A DNA stretch of 64,000 bases from an uncultured Collinsella sp. (GTDB lineage: Bacteria; Actinomycetota; Coriobacteriia; Coriobacteriales; Coriobacteriaceae). The notes under the pieces are model-generated. The model saw only the letters and a list, made by a program, of their open reading frames with translations. It did not search any database and was not told the origin of the DNA. The stretch is from positions 1 to 64,000 of the forward strand of contig CATWID010000005.1 of assembly GCA_958350755.1 (NCBI GenBank), given 5' to 3'. The translations under genes and the position numbers were made by a program. Below are positions 9,623 through 18,533 of this stretch, piece by piece; positions within the stretch are counted from its first letter, which is position 1; every line of letters begins with the position of its first letter.

Positions 9623-9943
9623 ATGGCTGACATTAAGCAGATTACCCCCGAGAACTTCGGCGCTGTCGTCAACGATAGCCTGCCCGTACTGGTTGATTTT
9701 TGGGCCCCGTGGTGCGGCCCCTGCCGCTCGCTCTCGCCCATCGTAGACGAGGTTGCCGACGAGCTGGCCGGCAAGTTGGCTGTGGCCAAGTGCAACGTCG
9801 ACGACAACCAGGACCTGGCCATGAAGTATGGCGTCATGAGCATCCCCACGCTGATTGTGTTTAAGAACGGCGAGGAGATCGACCGCTCGGTCGGCGCTCT
9901 GCCCAAGGCGAGGCTGCAGGCGCTGCTGGAGAAGCATCTGTAA
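9623..9943 (+). CDS. trxA: Thioredoxin
   Basis: This is a 106-residue cytoplasmic thioredoxin with the classical WCGPC redox centre at residues 30-34, the buried Asp in VLVDFWAP, the cis-proline segment SIPTLIVF and a C-terminal helix. Length is typical. The ATG at 9623 follows GGAGG at the right spacing; an earlier in-frame start at 9539 lacks this. The gene stands alone, divergent from the preceding minus-strand gene, and is followed by a strong hairpin terminator. Confidence 0.96.
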   Translation: MADIKQITPENFGAVVNDSLPVLVDFWAPWCGPCRSLSPIVDEVADELAGKLAVAKCNVDDNQDLAMKYGVMSIPTLIVFKNGEEIDRSVGALPKARLQALLEKHL

Positions 9944-10054
9944 TACGCTTGTTACTTACCCGCCGTCCATGAGCGGTTTTGTACCGCTCGCCGGACTGCC
10001 GGGTGCGGCGCGTGCGACCACGGATAGTATGGTAGCCACAAACAGCCCCCAGTG

Positions 10055-10089
10055 AACGGGTGCGAGTCGCACAGACTCGCACCCGTTTT
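10055..10089 (+). terminator. Rho-independent terminator after trxA
   Basis: A 14-bp stem with arms AACGGGTGCGAGTC and GACTCGCACCCGTT closes on a 5-base loop and is followed by a short T run. It lies 110 bp downstream of trxA and before the next transcription unit. Confidence 0.8.
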
Positions 10090-10164
10090 CTTATGCAGTG
10101 GCGCGCAGAGCGGGCGTAGTAAAATCTGAACCGCCGGATTACCGCCTACACAAGGAGATTTCCC

Positions 10165-10413
10165 ATGCATGATGTTGGAATGAACATGAGCCAGCTTGCC
10201 ATGAGCGTCAAGCAGGTCGACGACACCATCGAGCTCGCTCACGAGTGGAGCCATCAGCTGCTGCATGCGACCGAGAATTTTGACATGGAGCGCATCGGCG
10301 CCAAGCTCGAGGCAGCCATGACCGCGCTGCACGAGGCCCACGACGCACTCGAGGGCTACGAAGAGGCCATCGAGGCCGACCACAACTCCGTCGGCTCCGT
10401 GAAGCTGGTGTAA
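10165..10413 (+). CDS. Small helical protein of unknown function, upstream of nikR
   Basis: This 82-residue protein is acidic and histidine-containing, has no signal peptide or membrane segment and is predicted to be mostly helical (long Ala/Glu/His/Leu stretches). It is preceded by AAGGAG at good spacing. Its stop is one base before the GTG start of nikR, so the two are very likely co-transcribed. I do not recognise the family. The location suggests a link to nickel homeostasis or to the hyp genes downstream. The several His residues (HEWSHQLLHATE) could contact a metal, but this is speculative. Confidence 0.75.
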   Translation: MHDVGMNMSQLAMSVKQVDDTIELAHEWSHQLLHATENFDMERIGAKLEAAMTALHEAHDALEGYEEAIEADHNSVGSVKLV

Positions 10414-10414
10414 C

Positions 10415-10927
10415 GTGGCCGAACACGAGCACGGCTGCGGGTACGAGCACGAGCATCCGCACGGGGCGGACGGCGACGCGGGCTGCCGCTGTAGTGGCTC
10501 CGGCTCCGAGCTGGTCCGTTTTTCGGTCACCGCGCCTGACGACCTGCTGCGCCGTTTTGACGAACAGATCGCGCGCCGCGGCGACGTGGCCAACCGCTCC
10601 GAGGCAGTCCGCGATTTGATTCGCGCCTCGATCGCCAAAGAGCAGATGCGCACGCCCGATGAGCACGTTATCGGGTCGCTCACCATGATCTACGACCATC
10701 ACACAGGCGACCTGACACGCCGCCTGGATGAGGTGCAGCACGACTACACCGACGAAATCGTATCGACGATGCACGTGCATCTGGATCACCACAACTGTCT
10801 GGAGATTCTGGCGCTCAAGGGTCGCGGCGAGCGCGTCTACGAACTAGCCGACCGACTGCTGGGCCTGCGCGGCGTTAAGCACGGCGAGCTCACCTGCGCC
10901 GCCACCAAGCAAAGCCTGGGGCTATAG
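10415..10927 (+). CDS. nikR: Nickel-responsive repressor NikR with His-rich N-terminal extension
   Basis: This encodes 170 residues from a GTG one base after the previous stop. A ribbon-helix-helix DNA-binding domain (VRFSVTAPDDLLRRFDEQI, then NRSEAVRDLIR) is followed by an ACT-like metal domain with the NikR site HVHLDHHNCLE, which holds the His/His/Cys nickel ligands. The protein is longer than typical NikR (about 130-150 residues) because of an N-terminal run, EHEHGCGYEHEHPHG, rich in His and Cys. That run could add a nickel-binding arm. The family represses nickel uptake genes when nickel is plentiful. Genes for hydrogenase maturation, a nickel-dependent process, follow directly. Confidence 0.92.
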   Translation: MAEHEHGCGYEHEHPHGADGDAGCRCSGSGSELVRFSVTAPDDLLRRFDEQIARRGDVANRSEAVRDLIRASIAKEQMRTPDEHVIGSLTMIYDHHTGDLTRRLDEVQHDYTDEIVSTMHVHLDHHNCLEILALKGRGERVYELADRLLGLRGVKHGELTCAATKQSLGL

Positions 10928-10935
10928 CGCACCTG

Positions 10936-11006
10936 CCAAAAAGGGACAGGTTTGTTGTGGCAGGTTTAGAAGTTTTACCGACCAAAATAAACCTGTCCCT
11001 TTTTGG
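10936..11006. repeat. Inverted repeat with GGGACAGG motif between nikR and hypF
   Basis: Perfect 18-bp arms (CCAAAAAGGGACAGGTTT and its complement) flank a 35-bp loop. The GGGACAGG core recurs in other intergenic palindromes of this window (54196-54230, and in reverse at 33804-33840), so this looks like a dispersed repeat. It may also fold as a transcript hairpin ahead of hypF. Confidence 0.7.
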
Positions 11007-11029
11007 TCGGTTTTGATGAGGGGTGTCGC

Positions 11030-13489
11030 ATGCGACATGTGCATATTCATGTGACGGGCATTGTGCAGGGCGTTGGCATGCGGCCGTTTGTGTATCGCGA
11101 GGCCATGGCGCATGGCATTTGCGGATGGGTGCTCAACGCGGGCGACGGCGTGCATATCGAGGCGCACGCTCCGGCCGATGCGCTCGATGCTTTTGTTGCC
11201 GCGCTTTCTGCGCATGCGCCTGCGGCAGCCCGCGTTGAGCGAGTCGATATTGCGGATTTGGAGCCTGGCGGCTGGAGCGCTGCCGATGAGCAGGGCTTTC
11301 GCATTGTGGCATCGCAGGACCAGACCGCGCACACGACGCTCGTCTCGCCCGATATCGCCACCTGCGATGATTGTCTGCGCGAGTTGTTCAACCCCGCCGA
11401 TCGGCGCTATCACTACCCCTTTATCAACTGCACTAACTGCGGGCCGCGCTTTACCATCATCCGCTCGCTGCCTTACGATCGAGCGGCCACCTCGATGAAT
11501 TGTTTTCCCATGTGTCCTGAGTGTGCCGCGGAGTATGCCGACCCACTCGACCGGCGTTTTCACGCGCAGCCCGATGCCTGCTTTGATTGCGGGCCGCATA
11601 TTACTTGGCGCGAGGCTGTGAACGGCGATGCGTGCGGGAATTCGTCCGCGACACCGGCCGTCGGCACCACACGCGAGGCCAGCGACGCTATCATCGAGCG
11701 CTGCGTCGAGCTGCTGGCCAGCGGCGGCATCGTCGCCATCAAGGGTCTGGGCGGATTTCACTTGGCATGCGACGCCTCCAACGAGCAGGCGGTAGCCGAG
11801 CTGCGCCGTCGCAAACGCCGCAGCAACAAGCCGCTTGCCGTTATGGTACGCGACCTTGCCGACGTTGAACGCCTGTGCCATGTCAACGACGTTGAGCGCG
11901 GCTTGCTGGCCGGCAGCATTCGCCCCATTGTGCTGCTGCGCCGGCGTGCTGTTTGCGGGAGCGACGGCGATTCTCCCGACGCCCTCGTACTCGCACCGTC
12001 CGTCGCGCACGACCTGCCCGAGCTTGGCGTTATGCTCCCCTACACCCCGCTTCAGCATCTGTTGCTTGCCGCGGCAGAAGCCCGCGGTATGCACGCGCTC
12101 GTCATGACCAGCGGAAACCTGAGCGAAGAGCCCATCGAGACCGATGACGATCTTGCCTGGGAGCGCCTCGTTGCCGCCGGCATTGCCGACGCGCTGCTCG
12201 GCAACGACCGCGCGATTCTCTCGCGCTACGACGACTCCGTGGTACGCGTGGTCGATGGTGCCGCCATGCCTGTGCGTCGCGCACGCGGATATGCGCCGCA
12301 GCCGTTAGCGCTGCCGGCGCTCGACGGCACTGCACCCTGCGTGCTCGCCTGCGGGCCGCAGCAAAAAGCTACGATCGCGCTCACGCGCGAGGACGCCGAC
12401 GGCCATGTGGCCTGTTTTGTGTCGCAGCATATCGGCGATGTCGAAAACGGCGAGACCTTCGATGCCTGGAACGCCGCGCGCACGCGCTTGGAAAACCTCT
12501 TTGACCTGGCGCCTGCCGCCTTGGCATGTGACATGCATCCCAGCTATCTGTCGAGCCAGTGGGCGCGTGAACTGGCACGGAAGCACAATCTGCCGCTTAT
12601 CGAAGTCCAGCACCATCATGCGCACATCGCGAGCGTGATGGCAGAAGCGATTGTCACAGGCCAGCTTGCGCCCGAGGCGCGCGTCCTCGGCATTGCCTTC
12701 GATGGCACGGGCGCCGGCACCGATGGGACCATTTGGGGCGGCGAGTTTCTTGTTGCCGGCCTTGCCGATTTTGAACGCGCCGCGCACCTGCGCACCTGGG
12801 CGCTCCCCGGCGGGGCGGCCTCCGTGCGCGACGCCCGCCGCAATGCCTTTGCCCTGCTGAGCGAGCTCGGCCTGCTCGAGCACCCGGGTGCCGCGGGGCT
12901 ATTGGGCGCCCTCGACGAGCAAACGCGCAGCGTGACAGCCACCATGATCGAGCGCGGCATCAACAGCCCGCGTACCAGCAGCATGGGTCGTCTCTTTGAT
13001 GCCGCGGCGGCAATTCTGGGCATCTGCGACAAGGCAACCTACGAGGGCGAGCCCGCCATCGAACTCGAAGCCGCCGCCTGGCCCGCGCTCGGCGGTAAGA
13101 CCGTTCGTCTCGACGGCAATCATGCAGGCGTATTCACGTCTGCCGACGACTCCCCCATCTTGGACCCCCAACCGCTCATCGAATCTCTTCTGAATGGAAT
13201 TGAGGCAGGCACGCCGGCCGACAGGCTCGCCCTCGAGTTTCACATCGCCATTACGCACGCTACGACCCACATCGCGTGCGAGATCTGCAATCGCGAAAAC
13301 CTCGATACCGTCGCGCTCTCGGGCGGTGTGTTCATGAACCGGCTTTTGCTTCAGCTCCTTACCCACGAACTCAAAGACGCCGGTCTTGCCGTCTTGGTCC
13401 CCCATACTGTGCCCGTCAACGACGGCTGCATCGCCTACGGTCAGGCCGCCATCGCTCGCGCTCGCGTCGCGCAGACAGCATCGCGATAG
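11030..13489 (+). CDS. hypF: Carbamoyltransferase HypF, hydrogenase maturation
   Basis: HypF makes the carbamoyl-adenylate used to build the cyanide ligands of NiFe-hydrogenase and loads it on HypE. The 819-residue protein shows the family order: an N-terminal acylphosphatase domain (GIVQGVGMRPFVYR), four zinc-finger cysteine pairs (CDDCLRELF, CTNCGPRF, CPECAAEY, CFDCGPHI), a YrdC-like domain (KGLGGFHLACDA, KRRSNKPLAVM), and a C-terminal Kae1-like domain (HHHAHIASVMAE, FDGTGAGTDGTIWGGEF, LSGGVFMNRLL). I chose the ATG at 11030 because GAGGGG precedes it and it matches the usual start; a TTG at 11003 is possible. hypC, hypD and hypE follow on the same strand. Confidence 0.97.
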   Translation: MRHVHIHVTGIVQGVGMRPFVYREAMAHGICGWVLNAGDGVHIEAHAPADALDAFVAALSAHAPAAARVERVDIADLEPGGWSAADEQGFRIVASQDQTAHTTLVSPDIATCDDCLRELFNPADRRYHYPFINCTNCGPRFTIIRSLPYDRAATSMNCFPMCPECAAEYADPLDRRFHAQPDACFDCGPHITWREAVNGDACGNSSATPAVGTTREASDAIIERCVELLASGGIVAIKGLGGFHLACDASNEQAVAELRRRKRRSNKPLAVMVRDLADVERLCHVNDVERGLLAGSIRPIVLLRRRAVCGSDGDSPDALVLAPSVAHDLPELGVMLPYTPLQHLLLAAAEARGMHALVMTSGNLSEEPIETDDDLAWERLVAAGIADALLGNDRAILSRYDDSVVRVVDGAAMPVRRARGYAPQPLALPALDGTAPCVLACGPQQKATIALTREDADGHVACFVSQHIGDVENGETFDAWNAARTRLENLFDLAPAALACDMHPSYLSSQWARELARKHNLPLIEVQHHHAHIASVMAEAIVTGQLAPEARVLGIAFDGTGAGTDGTIWGGEFLVAGLADFERAAHLRTWALPGGAASVRDARRNAFALLSELGLLEHPGAAGLLGALDEQTRSVTATMIERGINSPRTSSMGRLFDAAAAILGICDKATYEGEPAIELEAAAWPALGGKTVRLDGNHAGVFTSADDSPILDPQPLIESLLNGIEAGTPADRLALEFHIAITHATTHIACEICNRENLDTVALSGGVFMNRLLLQLLTHELKDAGLAVLVPHTVPVNDGCIAYGQAAIARARVAQTASR

Positions 13490-13619
13490 GCGTTTTGCCA
13501 GCCTGCGCGCCGCCGTCTCACAGGTGTAACGCGTTTGCTCGTGACTCCCGCGAGCGCTACCATCAACTGATGGGTAATTAGGCGCCTATCCAGCGCAAAA
13601 CGTATAAAAGGGGAACATT

Positions 13620-13880
13620 ATGTGCCTTGCCGTTCCCGGTAAAGTGGTCAAACGCGACGACGACCTTAAGGCGACCGTCGACATGATGGGCATCGAGCGC
13701 CCCGTTTCGCTGCGCCTCGTGCCGACGGCACAGGTAGGCGACTATATTCTCGTGCACGCCGGCTTTGGCATTCAGATTGTCGACGAGCAGGAAGCCCAAG
13801 AGACACTCGAGCTCGTCAATACCATGACCGAGCTGGCCGAAGAGGACCAGCTCGCCACCAACCCGGCCGAGGCATACTAG
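13620..13880 (+). CDS. hypC: Hydrogenase assembly chaperone HypC
   Basis: This 86-residue protein starts with MCLAVPGKV, the family signature in which Cys2 is the functional thiol that carries the iron centre with HypD. A slightly acidic C-terminal tail follows the compact beta-barrel part. It lies 130 bp after hypF with its own ribosome site (AAGGGG), and its stop overlaps the GTG start of hypD by one base, so HypC and HypD are probably made in coupled amounts. The hydrogenase structural genes are not in this window. Confidence 0.96.
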   Translation: MCLAVPGKVVKRDDDLKATVDMMGIERPVSLRLVPTAQVGDYILVHAGFGIQIVDEQEAQETLELVNTMTELAEEDQLATNPAEAY

Positions 13881-14995
13881 TGGCGGCGGCGCAGCCGGTT
13901 CGCTCCGGTATCGACTTTTCGGCATTTCGCGACCCCAAGCTGGCTCGCGAGCTCATCGATCGTATTCATGAGCTTGTCGGCAACCGCAGCATCAACCTTA
14001 TGGAAGTCTGCGGTACGCATACCGTGAGCATCGGTCGCTATGGCTTTCGCTCCATTATGCCTGCCGGGCTCAAACTGCTGAGCGGTCCGGGTTGCCCCGT
14101 CTGTGTTACCGCCAACCGCGATATCGACCATGCAATCGCGCTCGCCAAGATGGACGGCGCCATCATCACCACCTTTGGCGACATGATGCGCGTGCCCGGG
14201 TCGTCTACCTCGCTCGCCGCGCAAAAGGCGGCGGGGCGCGATATTCGCATTGTGTACTCCCCGCTCGATGCACTCGATATCGCCGAACACAACCCCGATC
14301 GCCCGGTCATCTTTATGGGCGTCGGCTTTGAGACCACGACGCCCACCATCGCCGCCGCCATTTTGGAGGCCGATGCACGCGGACTCCAGAACTTCTCGGT
14401 CTATTGCGCCCACAAGACCACGCCGCCGGCGCTGCGCGCCATCGCCAACGATCCCGAGACCACTATCGACGGCTTTATCCTTCCGGGACACGTCGCTACC
14501 ATCACGGGCCTGGCACCCTTTGGGTTTTTGGTCGATGAGTTCGAGACCCCCGGCGTAGTCACCGGGTTTGAGCCGGTCGATATCCTGCAAGGTATCTGCA
14601 TGCTGGTCCAGATGGTTGTCGAGAAAAGGCCGGCGATCGACAACGCCTACCGCCGTGGCGTCAACGCTGACGGCAACCCCGTAGCGCGCCAGCTGGTCGA
14701 GCAGGTATTTGAGCCGTGCGACACCACGTGGCGCGGACTGGGACCGATTGCCAACTCGGGTCTTTCCATCCGGCCCGAATTCGCGCGCTTTGATGCCGGC
14801 GCCCGCTTTGACGTACCCATTGAACCGACGGTCGAACCACGCGGGTGCCGCTGCGGCGACGTGCTGCGCGGCGCCATCACGCCGAGCGACTGCCCGCTGT
14901 TCGGCCACGCATGTACGCCCGAACATCCCGTCGGACCGTGCATGGTGAGCTCCGAGGGCAGCTGTGCAGCATATTTCCGCTACCGAGGCTGTTAG
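13880..14995 (+). CDS. hypD: Hydrogenase maturation protein HypD
   Basis: HypD carries a [4Fe-4S] cluster and assembles the Fe(CN)2CO centre with HypC. The 371-residue protein has MEVCGTHT, GPGCPVCV, GVGFETTTP, and the C-terminal cysteine cluster (CRCGDVLRG, DCPLFGHAC, GPCMVSSEGSCAAY) expected for this family. The start is a GTG that overlaps the hypC stop. It is followed by a 143-bp structured intergenic element and then hypE. Confidence 0.96.
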   Translation: MAAAQPVRSGIDFSAFRDPKLARELIDRIHELVGNRSINLMEVCGTHTVSIGRYGFRSIMPAGLKLLSGPGCPVCVTANRDIDHAIALAKMDGAIITTFGDMMRVPGSSTSLAAQKAAGRDIRIVYSPLDALDIAEHNPDRPVIFMGVGFETTTPTIAAAILEADARGLQNFSVYCAHKTTPPALRAIANDPETTIDGFILPGHVATITGLAPFGFLVDEFETPGVVTGFEPVDILQGICMLVQMVVEKRPAIDNAYRRGVNADGNPVARQLVEQVFEPCDTTWRGLGPIANSGLSIRPEFARFDAGARFDVPIEPTVEPRGCRCGDVLRGAITPSDCPLFGHACTPEHPVGPCMVSSEGSCAAYFRYRGC

Positions 14996-14998
14996 GTT

Positions 14999-15141
14999 CC
15001 GCCGTTCTAACGAACGGCGGACCGGTCGACGCTGCGCGCCATTCAGGCGAGCGATTTGCCTTTCAATCGTCGGCTGCGGGCAAAAGCCCAGCAGCCTCCT
15101 CTTTCAAGGCAACTCACTTCGCCTGAATGGCGCTCGCTGAC
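14999..15141 (+). ncRNA. Structured intergenic element, copy 1 (hypD-hypE gap)
   Basis: Starting four bases after the hypD stop, the sequence folds as follows. First a hairpin with arms CCGCCGTTC/GAACGGCGG (14999-15020), then CGACGCTGC (15027-15035). Next a perfect 15-bp outer stem (15036-15050 with 15119-15133) closes an inner stem TTGCCTT/AAGGCAA, a TCAA/TTTC internal loop and a distal hairpin GGCTGC/GCAGCC. The tail is CGCTCGCTGAC. Three other places in the window (23698, 32655, 60885, there on the minus strand) share this layout with different stem sequences. Function is unknown: 3' UTR or processing element, structured RNA or mobile repeat. Confidence 0.65.
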
Positions 15142-15206
15142 TTTTACTTAACATCGATTCTGCCACACTCAGCTATTGCCGACCCCCCACGATTGGAGTT
15201 TTCGAT

Positions 15207-16241
15207 ATGTCCCGTACTGCCACCGATAGCACTGTCCTGTTGGGCCACGGCTCTGGCGGCCAGATGATGAAACGCATCATCGATGAGGTCTTTTTGGATG
15301 CCTTTGGGTCGCCCGAACTGCTCGAGGGCAACGATGCCGGCGTCGCTGCGCTGCCCGCGAGCGGGCGCATCGCCATGTCGACCGACAGCTTTGTAGTCTC
15401 GCCGCAGTTCTTCCCCGGCGGCAATATCGGCCGACTCGCCGTGTGCGGAACCGTCAACGACGTCGCGACCTCGGGCGCTAATGTGCGCTACCTCTCATGC
15501 GGCTTTATCCTCGAAGAGGGCTATCCCATGGACAAGCTGCGCCAGATTGTGCAGACCATGGCCGAAACGGCACATGAGGCAGGCGTGAAGATTATCACCG
15601 GCGACACCAAGGTGGTCGAGCGTGGCGGTGCCGACGGCGTCTACATCAATACCGCTGGCGTAGGCGAGGTGCCCGCAGGCGTGACGCTCAGCGGTGCCAA
15701 CTGCCGGCCCGGCGACGTCATCCTGGTGTCGGGCACACTCGGCGACCACGGCATCGCCATCATGAGCCAACGCGAGGGCCTGGCGTTTTCGAGCACCATC
15801 GAAAGCGATGCCGCGCCGCTCAACCACCTGATTGCCGATGTGCTTGCCGCAGCACCCGACACACACTGCTTCCGCGACCCCACGCGCGGTGGCCTGGCCT
15901 CGACGCTTAACGAGTTTGCGCAGGCCAGCGGCGTTGCCATGGAGGTCGACGAGGATGCCGTGCCCGTGCGCCCCGACGTGCAGGCCGCCTGCGAGATGCT
16001 CGGCTACGATGTGCTGCAGGTGGCAAACGAGGGCAAGATGGTTGCCGTCGTGCCGACCGAGCAAGCCGATGCCGCGCTGAGCGCCATGCGCGCCGCCCGC
16101 TACGGCGAGAATGCCGCCATCGTCGGTCGCGTGCTGCCACTTGCCGAGGGCGCCCGTCCCGCCGTGCGCGTACGCACCGGCTGGGGCTCGACCCGCATCC
16201 TCGACATGCTCGTAGGAGAGCAGCTACCGAGGATTTGCTAA
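15207..16241 (+). CDS. hypE: Carbamoyl-phosphate-derived cyanide-forming protein HypE
   Basis: HypE dehydrates its carbamoylated C-terminal cysteine to thiocyanate, the donor of hydrogenase cyanide. The 344-residue PurM-like ATPase has GHGSGGQMM near the N-terminus, STDSFVVSP, GDTKVVERG and DPTRGGLASTLNE. It ends in PRIC, the essential C-terminal cysteine of the family. The start follows GGAG. The last 56 bp are duplicated at 22513-22568, where the cysteine codon has become tyrosine. Confidence 0.97.
   Translation: MSRTATDSTVLLGHGSGGQMMKRIIDEVFLDAFGSPELLEGNDAGVAALPASGRIAMSTDSFVVSPQFFPGGNIGRLAVCGTVNDVATSGANVRYLSCGFILEEGYPMDKLRQIVQTMAETAHEAGVKIITGDTKVVERGGADGVYINTAGVGEVPAGVTLSGANCRPGDVILVSGTLGDHGIAIMSQREGLAFSSTIESDAAPLNHLIADVLAAAPDTHCFRDPTRGGLASTLNEFAQASGVAMEVDEDAVPVRPDVQAACEMLGYDVLQVANEGKMVAVVPTEQADAALSAMRAARYGENAAIVGRVLPLAEGARPAVRVRTGWGSTRILDMLVGEQLPRIC
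16185..16240 (+). repeat. Direct repeat, left copy (3' end of hypE)
   Basis: These 56 bp of the hypE 3' end match 22513-22568 at 52 of 56 positions. Together the two copies bracket the PTS cassette, as attachment-site duplications often do when an element enters the 3' end of a gene. This is the intact, coding copy. Confidence 0.85.
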
Positions 16242-16315
16242 CGGGCGAGCGCCGGCCGGCCCGGCTTCGCTCCGTCCCCGGCGCCTCCGAAGGCCGCGAG
16301 GCGGTTCTTACCCGT

Positions 16316-16582
16316 CTACTCCCCGCAGCCGCTCTCGATAAGCGCCACGAGAGCATCGACAGCAGCCACCTCGTCAGTGCCGTCGGCCACGATCTCGATC
16401 TCACAACCGCAGGTCATCCCCATGCTCATGACCATCAGGATGGACTTAGCATCCTTGGCGTCTCCGCCCATCTTGGCAACGGTGATAGAGCTCTCATACT
16501 TGCTCGCCTCCTGCACAAACAGCGATGCAGGGCGCGCGTGGATACCGCTCGGGTTCTTGACGACCGTCGTCTTGGAAACCAT
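16316..16582 (-). CDS. ptsH: Phosphocarrier HPr
   Basis: HPr passes phosphate from Enzyme I to the EIIA proteins. The 88-residue protein has the active-site His15 in GIHARPAS and the regulatory serine (S47, in DAKSILMVMSMG) phosphorylated by HPr kinase in Firmicutes-like systems. It is the last gene of the minus-strand cassette, nine bases after the GH1 stop, so here HPr is co-transcribed with a sugar-specific PTS. Whether this is the cell's main HPr or a cassette-specific one cannot be told from the window; no Enzyme I gene is present. Confidence 0.95.
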   Translation of the reverse strand: MVSKTTVVKNPSGIHARPASLFVQEASKYESSITVAKMGGDAKDAKSILMVMSMGMTCGCEIEIVADGTDEVAAVDALVALIESGCGE

Positions 16583-16591
16583 CTCTGCTCC

Positions 16592-18124
16592 TTACTCCAC
16601 CACAATGTTATCGGTTGCGGTGTCGGCGCCGTTACTGGCGATGAGCTTCTTGTAATAGAAGAACGATTTCTTTCGGCCAAGCTTCAGACTTCCATTTCCA
16701 AAGTCATCAATGTCGACAGAAACAAATCCATATCGCTTACTCACTTCGGAAGTTCCGGAGCTGACCAAATCGATGGGGCCCCACCATGCATAGCCAAAAA
16801 CGTCCACGCCATCCTTTAGCGCTTCGGCAAGTTGCTCAACATGACGCTTCAAGTAATCAATACGGTAGTCGTCCTCGACATATCCGTTTTCATCCAACTT
16901 GTCGACCGCGCCGAGACCGTTTTCGGAAATAAAAATCGGAAGATGGTAGCGATCATAAATATGATTAAGCGTAATTCGGAATCCAATAGGATCGATCGGC
17001 CAACCCCATTCCGAGGCCTTTAGATATGGATTCCTAATCGCTGTAACCAGAGAGCCGGAAGGCTTAGGCACCGGTTCGCCCTTGTATCGCATGATATAAG
17101 TCATGTAGTAGCTAATTGTTACGAAATCAACAACTCCTGACTTAAGTACCTCTTTGTCACCGGGCTCCATCTCAATATGGATATTGTTTTCTTTAAAGAA
17201 TCGATCCATATAATACGGATACTCGCCCTTAGCCTGAACATCACTGTAGAACCAGTTGAAATGGTCCTCAAAGAGAACTTGAAGCTGGTCTTCGGGCTTT
17301 GGCGTCTCTGCGTAGTTTTCAAGACGGCAAAGCATGTTTCCGATCTTTGCATCCGGATCGATTTCGTGGCACTTAATGACTGCCTTAGCGCTCGCCACGA
17401 ATTGATTGTGGGAGACCTGATATTTCATCTCCCAATTTCCTCGATACGGATTTTCGGGCGTTTCAGAATCCTTTTCGTTCAAGATGACGCCGCTGCATGT
17501 AAATGGATTTGTCAATACGTTGTTAATCTCATTGAACGTCAGCCAATACTTAACTTTCCCCTTATAACGCTCAAAGCAAGTTGCCGCATAACGTTCGAAA
17601 GCGTCAACCGTGTGACGGCTTTTAAAACCACCGTATGCTTTCGCGAGATGCAGGGGCGTATCAAAATGGCAAAGCGTCACCATTGGCTCCATGCCATATT
17701 TATGGCACTCGTCAAAGACGCGATCGTAAAATGCAAGGCCTTCCTCGTTCGGATTCTCATCATCACCGTTCGGGAAAATGCGGCTCCAGCTAATGGACAT
17801 ACGGAAAACTTTGAAGCCCATTTCCGCTATCTCGGCAAGCTGCTCCTTGTATCGATGATAGAAATCAATGCCGCGACGCTTGGGGAGATTGTAATCCTCC
17901 GGATGCTCCTTCATTTGTTCAAGTATCTCGGACGTAACAGCATTATGCGGAAGAGGCTGACCCTCGTAGCCGCGATTGGCCTCACGTGAAATAAACGGCG
18001 CAAAATCAGATGTCGCAAGGCCTCGTCCGCCCTCATTAAACGCACCCTCAATCTGATTTGCAGCAGTCGCACCGCCCCAAAGAAAGCCATCAGGAAACGC
18101 GCTGTTGGTAAAGCTATTGTTCAT
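16592..18124 (-). CDS. 6-phospho-beta-glucosidase (GH1), cassette copy
   Basis: This 510-residue GH1 enzyme hydrolyses 6-phospho-beta-glucosides delivered by the PTS. It starts FPDGFLWGGATAANQIEG as is usual, with the acid/base glutamate in LTFNEIN and the nucleophile in ISENGLG. The C-terminal region holds the loop (SSGTSEVSKRYGFV) that binds the 6-phosphate in this subgroup. It has no signal peptide and acts in the cytoplasm. The gene is AT-richer than the hyp genes beside it, suggesting transfer. It sits after the IIA gene and before HPr in one operon with IIB and IIC, which points to cellobiose-like substrates. Confidence 0.95.
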   Translation of the reverse strand: MNNSFTNSAFPDGFLWGGATAANQIEGAFNEGGRGLATSDFAPFISREANRGYEGQPLPHNAVTSEILEQMKEHPEDYNLPKRRGIDFYHRYKEQLAEIAEMGFKVFRMSISWSRIFPNGDDENPNEEGLAFYDRVFDECHKYGMEPMVTLCHFDTPLHLAKAYGGFKSRHTVDAFERYAATCFERYKGKVKYWLTFNEINNVLTNPFTCSGVILNEKDSETPENPYRGNWEMKYQVSHNQFVASAKAVIKCHEIDPDAKIGNMLCRLENYAETPKPEDQLQVLFEDHFNWFYSDVQAKGEYPYYMDRFFKENNIHIEMEPGDKEVLKSGVVDFVTISYYMTYIMRYKGEPVPKPSGSLVTAIRNPYLKASEWGWPIDPIGFRITLNHIYDRYHLPIFISENGLGAVDKLDENGYVEDDYRIDYLKRHVEQLAEALKDGVDVFGYAWWGPIDLVSSGTSEVSKRYGFVSVDIDDFGNGSLKLGRKKSFFYYKKLIASNGADTATDNIVVE

Positions 18125-18199
18125 TGTCTACTCCTAAAGAAAAGGGAGGCCCGAATTTGCGAACCTCCCACCGCATGGCGCCTAATTGGAAGATTCAAC

Positions 18200-18532
18200 C
18201 TACTCGCCTACACGAGCCGCAAGAGCACGAACGACCGGCATCATCTTTTTCGCCATATGCAGCTCGGCGCTGATTGTCATCAGAGTGTCCTGCGCATGCG
18301 TAAACAAAAGTGAGTATTCAACTTCCTCACCAGCAGCCTGCGCTTGAATGGTGGCCGTTTGCGCCTTGTGGGCGGCCAAGACCTTTGAGTCTGCCTCGGC
18401 AAGTCGCTCTTCTGCCCCATCAAAATCCAAGGACGCCAAACAATCCATGGCCTGATCGATGCAAACCCGCCCATCACCGGCATTTATAATGACTTCCATG
18501 GCCACCGCATTGACATCAATTGGCTTGCCCAT
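18200..18532 (-). CDS. PTS IIA component, lactose/cellobiose family
   Basis: This 110-residue helical protein carries the active His79 in LLFTHAQDTLM and has the typical length of cellobiose-type IIA (ChbA/CelC). It accepts phosphate from HPr and gives it to the IIB. The start lies one base after the IIC stop, so translation is likely coupled. The order in the transcript is IIB, IIC, IIA, GH1, HPr. Confidence 0.94.
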   Translation of the reverse strand: MGKPIDVNAVAMEVIINAGDGRVCIDQAMDCLASLDFDGAEERLAEADSKVLAAHKAQTATIQAQAAGEEVEYSLLFTHAQDTLMTISAELHMAKKMMPVVRALAARVGE

Positions 18533-18533
18533 A

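Noticed and set aside
10922..12094. Minus-strand frame opposite hypF
   Set aside because: hypF on the plus strand has all expected domains. The antisense frame includes intergenic repeat DNA and no known motif.
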